Positions 1-10,500 of a DNA stretch of 64,000 nucleotides are shown in pieces. The number at the start of each line of letters is the position of its first letter. Position 1 is the first letter of the stretch. The stretch lies in the NCBI GenBank assembly GCA_038530285.1, contig JBCBCY010000007.1:99462-163461 (forward strand), given 5' to 3'. Source of the stretch: JASJAR01 sp038530285. GTDB taxonomy: Bacteria > Pseudomonadota > Alphaproteobacteria > Rhodobacterales > Rhodobacteraceae. The notes under the pieces were generated by a model that worked only from the letters and a program-made list of their open reading frames with translations, did not search any database and was not told the DNA's origin. The translations under genes were made by a program, and so were the position numbers.

Positions 1-73
1 CCAGCCGGACCCAATCATCCTGGCGTTCGCGGCGAAACCGGGCGGATCGCATAAGGGCGTCAGCTTCAGCCAT
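1..73 (-). CDS. SpoIIM-like membrane protein, N-terminal fragment cut by window edge
   Basis: Only the first 24 codons are in the window. The ATG overlaps the stop of the DUF58 gene (TGATG), so the two are translationally coupled. The visible N-terminus is rich in Arg, ends in a W-V-R-L stretch (RRERQDDWVRL) and resembles the start of stage II sporulation protein M-like membrane proteins. That family usually follows DUF58 in MoxR/DUF58 operons of Alphaproteobacteria. The family call rests on this short match and on gene order, so it is tentative; the existence of a coding start here is better supported. Confidence 0.55.
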   Translation of the reverse strand, partial: MAEADALMRSARFRRERQDDWVRL

Positions 74-1296
74 CAGATCAGCTCGCGTTCTTTGATATCG
101 AGATAGGCCGCAATCAGCCGTCCGGTGATCTGTTCTGGCTTAGCGTCGACCACCGTCACGCCCAAGCGGTTCAGCCGTTCCAGCACAAGGCGGCGTTCGG
201 AAATCGACTGGTTCACCGCGACCAGCGTGGCCACATCCGACATCGTGTCGGGCGGCTTCGTCAGGCGGTCGTCAATCTCTGGGTCGCGGATGGCAACAAA
301 GACGATCAGGTGTCGTTTGGCCAGAATGGCGATGTTTTCCAGCATCAGTTCAGCCGAGGTCGTGTCGACAAAATCGGTGAATATGATGATCAGGCTGCGC
401 TTGGGTGTGCGCGCGTTCAACTCGCTTAAAGCCAGCGTGTGGTTGGTTTCGCGCGCGACATAATCGATTTCGGCCGCCCAGGAGCGCATGCGCACAAACG
501 CCCCGCGCCCGGCCATGGGCTTGGCGAATGTGCGCGGCTGGACGTCGTAGGAAAAGTGCCCCACCAGATCGCCGCCCAAGGTGGCCGACCAGGCCACGGC
601 CAAAGCGGCGGTGACGGCATGGTCGATCTTGGCCAAGCCGCCGATTTCTTCGCGCATCAAAAAGCCTGTATCCACGGCCAGGATCACATGGTGATTGCGT
701 TCGGCGCGCAATTCCTTGCCCAGAAGCGTGCGGGTGCGCGCAGACCGCTTCCAGTCGATGGATTTGACATCCATGCCAGAGACGAACTCGCGCAGCTGGT
801 GAAATTCCGACCCTTCGCCGATGGCACGGTTTTCCTTCACCCCGATCAAGGCCGACATGATCTTGGTGGTCAGCGCACCCGATTGGACCTGCAGGATGTT
901 GGGCACCACGCGCAACTGCCCGCCAAGGGGCAGTTTCGGGATGAACTCAAACAGCGCCAGGCGCGACGGCCACAACAGCCAGACGAACGGGATGTCCCAG
1001 GTGCCCCGGCGTTTTGCGCCCAGCGTCACCATGGCCGTGCCGTCGGGGCCGAACGCCGCCTCGGTCTGGCCCGACAGGCCGTCTGGCAGGTTGAACCGCA
1101 TGCGTTGGCCGGCACGGGCCCCGGAATCGCGAAGGGTCAGGGTCAGGTCCTCGCCGACAAAAACCTCCGCCGGGGCATCCACCTCAATGTTGCCTGACCC
1201 GCGCCGCGACAGTGCGATATCCGCCAGCCCCACGACCAAAAGTCCCAGCCACGGCAAAAGGGCGACAAAGCTCAGCGCTTCGCCGATCACCGCCAC
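73..1296 (-). CDS. DUF58 domain-containing protein
   Basis: The product is about 407 residues. It has an N-terminal hydrophobic stretch (a membrane hairpin within about the first 30 residues), a beta-rich middle and the DUF58 core. The core contains the signature G-x-E-F-x-x-L-R-x-[FY] (around residues 160-170), then D-W-K-R-S-A-R, followed by a von Willebrand A-like region with D-T-G and T-D-F. DUF58 proteins accompany MoxR ATPases and are thought to act with them in envelope-protein maturation or metal insertion; the exact role here is unknown. The first GTG gives this start. An in-frame open stretch continues upstream to the MoxR stop and encodes R-P-S-Q-R followed by a hydrophobic run, a typical family N-terminus. 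A rare start (CTG or ATC near 1362) is therefore possible. Confidence 0.9.
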   Translation of the reverse strand: MAVIGEALSFVALLPWLGLLVVGLADIALSRRGSGNIEVDAPAEVFVGEDLTLTLRDSGARAGQRMRFNLPDGLSGQTEAAFGPDGTAMVTLGAKRRGTWDIPFVWLLWPSRLALFEFIPKLPLGGQLRVVPNILQVQSGALTTKIMSALIGVKENRAIGEGSEFHQLREFVSGMDVKSIDWKRSARTRTLLGKELRAERNHHVILAVDTGFLMREEIGGLAKIDHAVTAALAVAWSATLGGDLVGHFSYDVQPRTFAKPMAGRGAFVRMRSWAAEIDYVARETNHTLALSELNARTPKRSLIIIFTDFVDTTSAELMLENIAILAKRHLIVFVAIRDPEIDDRLTKPPDTMSDVATLVAVNQSISERRLVLERLNRLGVTVVDAKPEQITGRLIAAYLDIKERELI

Positions 1297-1355
1297 GACA
1301 GCGGTGTAGACGAAGGCGGCAAGCGCAATCGCCAGACATCTTTGCGAGGGACGGA

Positions 1356-2309
1356 TCAGCGCGGTGCCTCGATCTGGTTGAGGATCGCGTCCAGCACCTG
1401 ATCGGGTGTGCGCCCTTCGATTTCTGCGCCCGGGCCCAGCACGATCCGGTGGCGCAGTGCCGGGCCAAACAGGCGTTTGACATCATCGGGGATGGCAAAA
1501 TCGCGCCCTGCCATGGCCGCCGCCGCCCGGGTCGCCAAGGCCAGCGCATCCGCCGCCCGGGTCGAAGCACCGTAGGCGATATCGGATGTCTCGCGCGTGG
1601 CGCGCACCAGCCGCAGGATATAGGCCAGAATATCGGCGTCCAATATGATCCCGTCGATGGTTGCGCGGCATTCAGCCAATTCGGCGGCACCAAGAACGGG
1701 CTCTACGCCTTTGGTTTCGGCGCCTTTTACGGGGGCGGCGGCATGCTGGCGCAAAATGGCCATTTCCACGTCTTCGGGCGGGAAATCGACCAGCACCTTG
1801 AACAAAAATCGATCCAGCTGGGCTTCGGGCAAGGGGTAGGTGCCTTGTTGTTCAATAGGGTTCTGGGTGGCGACCACGATGAAATTATCACCCAACGAAT
1901 GGGTGTCGCCGTCGATCGACACCGCCCCTTCGTTCATCGCCTGCAACAGCGCAGCCTGGGTTTTGGGCGGGGCGCGGTTGATCTCATCGGCCAAAAGCAC
2001 ATCGCAGAACACCGGGCCTTTGGTGAGGATGAAATCATTGGTCTGAAAGTTGAAAATCGAAGTTCCAAGCACATCGCCCGGCATCAGATCGGGGGTGAAC
2101 TGGATCCGCCCGAAATCGAGCGACAAGGCAGCCGCAAAGCTGCGCGCCAGAAGCGTTTTGGCACTGCCGGGCGGGCCTTCCAGCAGCACATGGCCGCGCG
2201 CAAAAAGTGCGGTGATCAGAAAGTCTATCGTGTCTTCCTGGCCAAGAACGGTCTTGCCGATCTCAGCGCGAAGGCTGTCAGCGCGCGCGCTGAGCGCTTC
2301 GAGTGTCAT
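1356..2309 (-). CDS. MoxR-family AAA+ ATPase
   Basis: The 317-residue protein has a Walker A motif G-P-P-G-S-A-K-T (about residues 44-51), Walker B L-L-A-D-E-I-N-R-A-P (about residues 108-117), sensor 1 A-T-Q-N-P and a C-terminal helical lid. The P-I-E-Q-Q-G-T-Y-P-L-P-E-A-Q-L-D-R-F run is diagnostic of the MoxR family. These ATPases are chaperone-like and work with DUF58/VWA partners on cell-envelope or metalloenzyme targets. The gene overlaps the end of the DUF4350 gene by 32 nucleotides and precedes DUF58, so it sits in the middle of the operon. Its length is normal for the family. Confidence 0.96.
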   Translation of the reverse strand: MTLEALSARADSLRAEIGKTVLGQEDTIDFLITALFARGHVLLEGPPGSAKTLLARSFAAALSLDFGRIQFTPDLMPGDVLGTSIFNFQTNDFILTKGPVFCDVLLADEINRAPPKTQAALLQAMNEGAVSIDGDTHSLGDNFIVVATQNPIEQQGTYPLPEAQLDRFLFKVLVDFPPEDVEMAILRQHAAAPVKGAETKGVEPVLGAAELAECRATIDGIILDADILAYILRLVRATRETSDIAYGASTRAADALALATRAAAAMAGRDFAIPDDVKRLFGPALRHRIVLGPGAEIEGRTPDQVLDAILNQIEAPR

Positions 2310-3612
2310 GGGCTATCGTCTCCAAAATGGTATCGAGGGTATCAATCACATCCATCGCGTGGCGGGCGGTTGCGGCCGGTGGCAGGCTTTGGATGGTGTT
2401 TAGGGCTTCGGTCAGCGCCGGGGCATGGTCCGGGTGGCGCCGTCTGGTGTAGTTCAAAAAGCTCTCGGGCGAGGAAAAGCCCCGCGCATGGGCGGTGCCG
2501 AAGATGGTGGAGGCCGTCGTGGCCAGGCGCGCGCGCATGTAGTCTTCGGCCAGGGCACCGGCGCGTCCGGACATCAGCATCAGGCGGGCGCGCGCGGCGA
2601 TGGCCATGGTTTTGCTCGCACCCTGGCGCGAAAGACCCGCCGCGGCGGGGCCAAACCGCAGGCCCGCGCGCCAAAGCACAAGGGCAAAGACCAACAGACC
2701 CCCAAACCAGATCAGCGTGAACGGCGGGCTGAAAAACCGCCACAGGTCTGCCCATGTGCGTTCGCGGTCGGACCGTTCATTCCCGGTCGTCAGCCAATTA
2801 ATGCGGCTGTAATCGACCAGCACGCGCTTGTCGTTGGCAAAGACCTTGACCAGATCGCGCACGATAAAGGCGTTGTCGCCAAGGGTCAGCCCGTGATTGT
2901 TCACCAGATCGGGGTCAGAGACCACACCAATGCGCAGGTCACCGCCGCCAACCCGAGCAATGCAATCGCCGACGATCATGGCCTCTTTTGTGCCCACCAC
3001 CGGGCGACATTGCGCGCTGGAAAAGGTCTGCGCAGCATAGACGATGGCGCCCATGCGGGTGCCGTCGGCCTGATTATACGAAAATTCGGTGAAGGGCGTG
3101 CGTCCGTAGGCCAGTGTGAAATCGCCACCGGCGACAATGGTTTGACCCAGCCGCTCGATCTCTTTGCCAGACGACACAAGTGCCGGATGCGCAAGCTTCG
3201 TCAGCCGCATTCCGCTGCGCCACTTGGGCAGAACGACAACGGTCGGCACCATATCGGCCTTGTCCCAGATCGGCGACCACGACAGGTCGTATTCATCTTG
3301 CTGAAAAACCAGCTCTTCTTTGGTCTTGGGCGGGACACGTTCCTGCCCGGGCTCGGTGTCATAAAGCGGGATGACCAACAGCCCCACGTCTTCGGCCGGA
3401 ACCGGCCATCCGCCCAGGAAATTCTGCGCATCAATGCCTTCGGACGACAGCCAGACCCGCAGCCCGTCAAGGCCAGACGCTGAACTGCGCAACGCCTGCT
3501 GGCGCTGGGAAAACACCAGCGCCACGGCAAGCAGAAGGGCAAGGGCCACGGCGCCCAATATGATCTTGTCGGCGCCAATCTTGGCGCGCGGTTCGGTGGC
3601 GGCGTCGCTCAT
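2278..3612 (-). CDS. DUF4350 domain-containing membrane protein
   Basis: The product is about 444 residues. It has one N-terminal transmembrane helix (about residues 20-38), a periplasmic-type DUF4350 domain (G-L-D-G-L-R-V-W-L followed by L-V-I-P-L), a second membrane segment near residues 300-320 and a helical cytoplasmic tail. DUF4350 proteins are regular members of MoxR/DUF58 operons; their biochemical role is unknown. I chose the ATG at 3612 because it overlaps the DUF4129 stop as ATGA. A start 21 bases further upstream is also in frame but would overlap the preceding gene more. The 3' end overlaps the MoxR gene. Confidence 0.88.
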   Translation of the reverse strand: MSDAATEPRAKIGADKIILGAVALALLLAVALVFSQRQQALRSSASGLDGLRVWLSSEGIDAQNFLGGWPVPAEDVGLLVIPLYDTEPGQERVPPKTKEELVFQQDEYDLSWSPIWDKADMVPTVVVLPKWRSGMRLTKLAHPALVSSGKEIERLGQTIVAGGDFTLAYGRTPFTEFSYNQADGTRMGAIVYAAQTFSSAQCRPVVGTKEAMIVGDCIARVGGGDLRIGVVSDPDLVNNHGLTLGDNAFIVRDLVKVFANDKRVLVDYSRINWLTTGNERSDRERTWADLWRFFSPPFTLIWFGGLLVFALVLWRAGLRFGPAAAGLSRQGASKTMAIAARARLMLMSGRAGALAEDYMRARLATTASTIFGTAHARGFSSPESFLNYTRRRHPDHAPALTEALNTIQSLPPAATARHAMDVIDTLDTILETIAHDTRSAQRAR

Positions 3613-4319
3613 GTGGCTGCCCCCGATGTCCATAGGCTGCGCAATCGGTCGACATGGTCGCGAAAATCTTCATCTGTAACGTCGCGCCCGCCGAACTGGA
3701 CCTTTTCGCTGGCAAAAACGAGCTCTTGCAGTGCGGCCCTGTGCGGGTGATCGCGCGGCACACGGCGCAGGGTGTCGCGGTCTGTCCAGCTTTTGTGCAA
3801 AAGTACCCCTTCAGCGGCCACAACCCGGGCCAGAAGCGACCGGCACAGCGCGACGAGCGCTTCGCGCCGGTCCTGCATCGCCAGGATCGCGTCCAGGCCC
3901 ATGGCGCGGGCCGTCTCAGGCGACCCACGGCCGCCCTTTCCTGCGGCGCGCCCGCCCGACGCGTCACCTGGTTTGGCAAGGGCCACCGACAGGCCACCGG
4001 CATTGGTGACCACCAGATAGGCGATCAGCATCAGCATGGCGGCTGAGACAATAATCATCACATTGCGCACCGGCTCAGGCTGCGCATCAAGCGATGTGGT
4101 GTTCTCGGTGCGTTCGGGTTCGGGCGCCTCAAACGGCGGTGGGGGTTGGCTTGGGTCAAAATAGGCCACCGCGCGGTCGAGCCCCCTAAGCCGGGTGGCG
4201 CGAATATAAGCCTCGCCCGAGGGACGGATTTCCAAACCATCAAGTTCGGCATGCTGTGCGCGGCCCGGCGCGCTAAGGCCCAAGACCATAACAACAAAGA
4301 GGAAAAGAAGACGCGCCAT
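3609..4319 (-). CDS. DUF4129 domain-containing protein
   Basis: This is the first gene of the minus-strand MoxR operon. The 236-residue protein has an N-terminal signal peptide (M-A-R-L-L-F-L-F, cleavage likely after A-R-A-Q near residue 22) and a periplasmic stretch. A transmembrane helix follows (about residues 87-106), then a C-terminal cytoplasmic domain with the helical pattern of DUF4129 (L-L-H-K-S-W-T-D-R, then R-V-P-R-D-H). DUF4129 proteins co-occur with DUF4350, MoxR and DUF58. The function is unknown beyond that association. A divergent region of about 276 bp separates it from the polyketide synthase, and I saw no clear promoter motif there. Confidence 0.82.
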   Translation of the reverse strand: MARLLFLFVVMVLGLSAPGRAQHAELDGLEIRPSGEAYIRATRLRGLDRAVAYFDPSQPPPPFEAPEPERTENTTSLDAQPEPVRNVMIIVSAAMLMLIAYLVVTNAGGLSVALAKPGDASGGRAAGKGGRGSPETARAMGLDAILAMQDRREALVALCRSLLARVVAAEGVLLHKSWTDRDTLRRVPRDHPHRAALQELVFASEKVQFGGRDVTDEDFRDHVDRLRSLWTSGAAT

Positions 4320-4595
4320 TGATTTCCCAGCTACACGTTCGGCAAGTATCGGGCAACTCTTGAAGCGGGAAGATGGCTTTTTTCAGCCATGACTTCAGGG
4401 CCGAGGCATCTGCGCACTGCTGCACAGTTGCCTGTTTGGCGAGCACCTCGGGCGCCATAGGAAAAAAAGCGGCCCGAAGCCCCTCAAAACGATCCGCCAC
4501 AGCGCAAGCCATCGTCATTTGGCGATACTTCGAAAGGGATTAAGCCGCTAACCCAATGATCGAATTTCAAAAAAAACGTTTCCAGAGGTTTGATC

Positions 4596-7500
4596 GTGAA
4601 CACTTCAATTCGGGCAAGCGCCAATTCGGCAAACAATGATGTGGCCATCATAGGGATCGGGTGCCGCTACCCGGGCGGTGTTCATGGCACCGAAGCCTTT
4701 TGGTCGTTTCTAAAGGCGGGGGGCGACGGGGTTTGCGATGTTCCCGCCGACCGGTGGAGCCTGACCGAACACTACGACCCCCGCAAAGACCTGCCGGGAA
4801 AAACCTACGTCAACCGGGGTGCCTTTTTGTCCGACTGGTCGCCGTTTGACTTTGATCCCGGCTTTTTCGGGATCAGCGCCCGGGAAGCCGAAAGCATGGA
4901 CCCCCAACAAAGGATCATGCTGGAAATGGCCTTTGAAGCGGTCGAAGACGCCGGGGTGTCGCTTGACACCATGGCCGCGTCCCAGACCGGGGTTTTTCTG
5001 GGCTGCTTCACGCTGGACAACAAGATCACCCAGATGAGCCCGTTCAACCGCGCGGTCATCGACACCCACACCGCGACGTCGTCGACGATGGCGATCTTGT
5101 CGAACCGGATTTCCTATGTGTTCGGGTTGGAAGGGCCGAGCCTGACGATTGATACCGCCTGTTCGTCGTCTTTGGTGGCGCTTCACTACGCCAAGCGCTC
5201 GCTTGCGGCGGGCGATTGCGAGCTGGCCTTGGTGGGCGGCGTCAACATCATGACGCGGCCGGAATACATGATGATCATGGGGGCAGGGCACTATCTGGCC
5301 GCCGACGGACGTAGCAAGGCCTTTGACGCGCGCGCCGATGGCTACGGCCGGGGCGAAGGCGGCGGGATGCTTTTGTTGAAACCGCTCGCGGCTGCCGAAC
5401 GCGACGGCGACCGCATTTATGCGGTGATCGCGGGCACGGGCGTCAACCAGGACGGGCGCACGAACGGGATGTCAGTGCCCAGCGGTGCTGCACAAAAGCG
5501 GCTGATCGAAAAGGTGCTGGCAGAGGCGGAGGTGCCTGCGCGCGATGTGACTTACGTTGAAGCCCATGGCACCGGCACGCCGGTGGGCGACCCCATTGAA
5601 TGCGATGCCATCGGCAGCGTTCTGGGACACGGGCGCGAGACCGCCTTGCCGGTCCGGTCGCTCAAATCCGCGATTGGCCACCAGGAAGCCGGGGCAGGCA
5701 TCGCCGGGGTGATCAAAGCGGCCCTGACGTTGAAGCATCGCACTGTCGCGCCCCAGGGCAATCTTGACGCGTTGAACCCCAAAATCCCGTTTGCCGATCT
5801 GGGCATCGAGATCGCGCGTGCGCCGCAGCCGCTGACCATCCCGGACGACGGCGCCGCTCATGCGGCGGTGAACTCATTCGGCTACGGTGGCACCAATGCA
5901 ATGGCGCTTTTGCGGGCCGCGCCGGATGATGAAGATACGATCGAAGGCGACATTCCCGCCCAGTTTGCCTGTGTTTTGCCGTTGTCGGCGCGCGACCCGG
6001 GCGCCTTGCGGGAACGCGCGGGCGCGGTCGCTCAAACCCTGCGTGCCAACCCCGCGTCGGTCAATGATGTGCTTTGGACGGCGTCGCACCGCCGGCCCCA
6101 TCTGGCGCATCGTCTGGTGGCCCGCGCGGCGGATGCGACTGCACTGGCCGACAAACTGGCGCGCTTTGGGGCCGGTGACAGCGTCGACGGCATCATGACA
6201 GAGCGTGCCGTGGCCAGCGATACCGGCGCCGCCTCGCCCGACCCGGTCTTTGTGTTCAGCGGCATGGGCCCGCAATACGCAGGCATGGGCGCGGGCCTTA
6301 TGGCGTCTGAGCCCGTCTTTGCAGATGCCGCCCGCCAGGCCGATGCGATCTTTCGGGACCTGTCGGGCTGGTCGATCCTTGATGAAATGATGAAACACGG
6401 CGACGCCAGCCGAATGGCCGATACCACAATCGCGCAGCCTGCCAACGTGGTCTTGCAGATCGGCCTGACCGAGCTTTTGCGCGCGCGCGGCATTACGGCT
6501 GCGGCAATGGTCGGACATTCCGTGGGCGAGATTGGCAGCGGCTATGCGGCTGGGATTTTGTCGATGAAAGACGCCTGCACGGTTGCCTACCACCGCAGCC
6601 AGTTGCAATCGCGTATGGCCGGGCGCGGCACCATGCTGGCGGTGGCCCTGTCCGAAGAGGCCGCCGCCGAGAAGATCGCGCGCCTTGGCCCGGATGTTTC
6701 GGTCGCGGCGGTCAATGCGCCCGACACGCTGACCCTGGCGGGGTCGGAAGCCTCGCTCAAGCGGATCGCGCAGGACCTCGACGAGACCGGCGTGTTCAAC
6801 CGCTTCTTGAGCGTCGAGATCGCCTATCACAGCAGTGATATGGACCCGCTGGAAGATGACTTGCGCGCGGCCCTTGCCGGGTTGGACGGCGCGCCGGCCG
6901 CCGTGCCGCTGGTGTCGACCGTCAGCGGTGGTTTTGTGACCGAGACCGACCGCTTTGATGCCGATTACTGGTGGAAGAACGTCCGCCAGCCGGTGCGGTT
7001 TCACGACGCGGTCAAGACGCTTTTGGATCAGGGGCACCGGCACTTTCTGGAAGTCGGGCCCCATCCGGTGCTGTCTCAAGCCATTCGCGCGACCCTCAAC
7101 GGGGCGGGCCATACCGGCGCGGTCATCGCGACCCTCAGCCGCAAGCTCGATGACGAAACAGCGCTTGGCGATGCGATGGCGCGCCTTCATGCGACGGGGG
7201 CCAGCTTTGATTGGGCGCGGCTTCACCCTCAGGGGCGGCAGGTCACGTTGCCCGCCTATCCCTACCAGCGCCAGCGGCTTTGGAAAGAAACCACCAAAAG
7301 CCGCGATGATCGCCTTGGAGTAAGCGCGCCCGACATTTTGGGCGAGCCGGTTGAGGCGCCCGGGCCCACCTGGCAGGCCAGCGTATCGACGGTGCGAATG
7401 CCGTGGCTTGACGATCATGTCGTCGATGGTGCGGTTGTCTTTCCAGGTGCTGGTTACGTCAGTGCCGCCTTTGCCCTTTTGGCTGAACGCGAAGGGCGCG

Positions 7501-10500
7501 AAAACCGGCTGGTCCTTGACCGGATCAAGTTTCGCCGTGGCTTTGTCATTGGCGCCGGCACCTGCCCTGAGATGCGCGTATCGCTCGATGAGACCGGCAC
7601 CGAGTTAAGCGTGCATTCGCGCGAAACGGCCATGTCGGATGTCTGGCAACGCCATGCCACCGTGCGGCTGTCCACCGCGGCCCCCGATGCGCCGGGTCCA
7701 ATAGCACTTGCTGGCGATCATGCCGATTGGATTGATGCGCCTGAGATCTACGCCCAGCTGGCCGAGCGCGGACTGGCCTATGGGCCTGCGTTCCAGCGAC
7801 TGGGCGCGGTGCGGGTCGACGGCGACCGCGTGCTGGCCAAGGTCACTGAGGTCCCATCAGATGACGTGCTGGACCCTTGCGTATTGGACGCCTGTTTTCA
7901 CGCGTTGATTGCCGCGAGCGGCGACGGCGATGATCAGGCACTTTATGTGCCCGTGTCGATCCGCCAGATCCGGCTTCACCGCAGCGACGTCCCAGTGCGC
8001 TGGTGTAACGCTCGCGTCCGGCGCGGCAGTGATATGCTGCACGGTGACCTGGCGCTTTTGTCTGAAACAGGTGAGGTCCTGGTCGAGGTTTCGGGGCTAC
8101 AATGCCAAAAACTGCAGGACGGGGCATCGGGGGCGCCGGACTGGGCGAACTGGCTTTATGAAACGCTTTGGCGTGACGCCGATCGCGTTGCGACGCCGGA
8201 AATTTTGCCGCAGCGCGTGGCACTTATCGGTGACGCGCCCGCTTTGAGTGAAGCGCTGAGCGCACGCGGAGATACGGTTAAAGCCGTCGCGTCTTTGGCC
8301 GAACGCGCCGCAAACGAGACCTTCGATCTGGTGGTGGTCGTTGCGCATGACCAGCCAGGCGATGACGCTGGTCTCGCGCTTGCCCATCTTTTGCTGCACA
8401 CCGCGCAGGACGCGGTCGCGGCCAATCCCAATCCGCGTCTGGCTGTGATCTTGCCCCCCGGCGCAGCTGAAAGCCCGCGCGGGGCCGCCGCCATCGGTGT
8501 GGTTCGCGTTCTTGGCACCGAACACCCCGAATTGTCACCCATTGCGGTCGACCTTTCTGCAATGCCTGATGTGCCCGCCAGTTGGGACTGCGCGATGCCA
8601 GAGCTTTTGGGCGAACTTGCCGAACGCGAAGTGCGCTGGACACCCACGGGCCGCGAAGTCGTGCGTGTGCGCCGCAAAACCTTCGATCCCCGCGACGGGC
8701 TAGAAACCCAAACGCGCCGGATCGCGGACGCTCCGATGTCGCTGGCGTTTGACCAGATCGGCAATCTTGAAAGCCTTGTCTGGGAAGACGCCCATGTTCC
8801 ACCGCCCGGGCCGGGCGAAGTCCAGTTGCGCGCGGAAGCCGCCGCGATCAATTTCAAGGACGTCCTGAAGGTGTTGGGGCTTCTTGAACGTGATGCGATC
8901 GAAAACACCTATCATGGCGAGACACTGGGCATGGAAACCGCCGCCACTGTGGTGGCGCTGGGCCAAGGTGTCACCAGCCTGGCCGTCGGCGACCGGATTG
9001 TCGCCCAACCCAAGGGCGGGTTCCGCTCGCTGTTTAACCAAAAGCTGGACGGGTTCTTCTTCAAACCGCAGATCGACGGTTTGACCCACGCACAAAGCGC
9101 GTCGCTTTTGGTGGTTTACGTGACCGCGCACTACGGCCTGACGGGGCCGGGGTGTCTTGTTGCTGGCGAACGGGTGTTGATCCACGGAGCGGCCGGCGGT
9201 GTGGGACAGGCGGCGGTCAAAGTGGCCAAAATGATCGGTGCCGAGATTTACGCGACCGCAGGCACACAGGCCAAACGTGACATGCTGCTGAAGCAGGGCT
9301 GCAAAGCGGTCTACGATTCCCGCACGCTCGATTTCGCCGAAGCGATCCGTCGGGACACGGGCGGCAAGGCTGTCGATGTTGTGTTGAACTCGCTCGCGGG
9401 CGAGGCGGCGGTGGCAAGCCTTGAGTTGCTCAGCCCCCATGGCCGATTCATCGAGATCGGCAAACGGGACTTTCAGACCGACCGCGCGATGCGGTTGGCG
9501 CCCTTCAATAGCGGGCTGAGTTATACCGCGCTTGACCTTGATCGGCGGATGGCCGAACGCCCTGACCAATACAAAAAGATGTTGGGCGACCTTTGGGCGG
9601 TGCTTGAGACGCGCCAAGTCGACCTTGATGAGCCGATGACAGTGCCCGCATCCGAAATTGTCGATGGGTTCCGGCTGCTGTCTCAGTCGCAGAATGTTGG
9701 CAAGGTCGTGGTGACCTTCGACCAGGACGCCGAGGTTCCGGTGCGTGCGCAACCCAAGACGGCCGCACAAATCCTGCGCGATGACGCCACGTATGTTGTC
9801 ACCGGCGGGCTGACAGGTCTTGGCCTTTTGACCGGACAGATGCTGGGCGAGTTGGGGGCAGGCCATATCATCCTGTGTGGCCGGCGCGGCATCGACACCA
9901 AAGGCGCGCCCGAGGCGATCGCGGCGCTGCGCGCAAAAGGCTATTCGGTTGAGGCCCACGCGCTTGATGTCACCGATGCCGCAGGTGTTGACGCACTGGT
10001 CGCGGACATCGCCGCCAGCCATTTTCCTTTGCGCGGCGTGATCCACGGGGCAGGGGTCCTGGATGACGGGTTGATCACGGGGCAGACCGAAGACCGGATG
10101 TCGCGGGTCATGGCGCCCAAAGCCATCGGCGCGTGGAACTGGCATATGGCGACAAGGGACCTGCCGCTCGATCTTTTTGTGATCTATTCGTCGGTGTCAG
10201 CGATCGTGGGCAATGCGGGCCAAAGTGGCTACGCGGCGGCCAATTGCTTTGCCGATGCGCTGGCCCACCAGCGGCACCGCCAGGGGTTGCCAGCGCTGAG
10301 CATCAACTGGGGCCCAGTGGCCGAACTGGGCATGGCCGCGCAGAACCCCGCGGTCGTCGATTACTTTGACTCGCTTGGGCTGTATTCCATGGCGCCCGAG
10401 GCGTTCCGCCGTGTCTTCGAAGCGGTCCTGCCGCTAAAGACGCCACAGATCATCGTCGGTGACCTTGACTGGGCGAAATGGGCAAGCGCCGCGCCGGGTA

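Noticed and set aside
1212..2720. Plus-strand 502-codon frame across the MoxR operon
   Set aside because: It covers three recognised minus-strand genes and reads as low-complexity arginine- and glycine-rich sequence.
4273..4518. Minus-strand 81-codon frame in the promoter region of the MoxR operon
   Set aside because: It overlaps the start of the DUF4129 gene, has no ribosome binding site and its translation is cysteine-rich without any family pattern.
5874..7418. Long minus-strand open frame (514 codons) inside the polyketide synthase
   Set aside because: The plus strand encodes continuous PKS domains here; the antisense product is His/Arg/Gly-rich, as expected for a GC-rich shadow frame.
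8700..10145. Minus-strand 481-codon frame inside the polyketide synthase
   Set aside because: Same reason: it lies opposite the enoylreductase and ketoreductase domains and has no recognisable domain.
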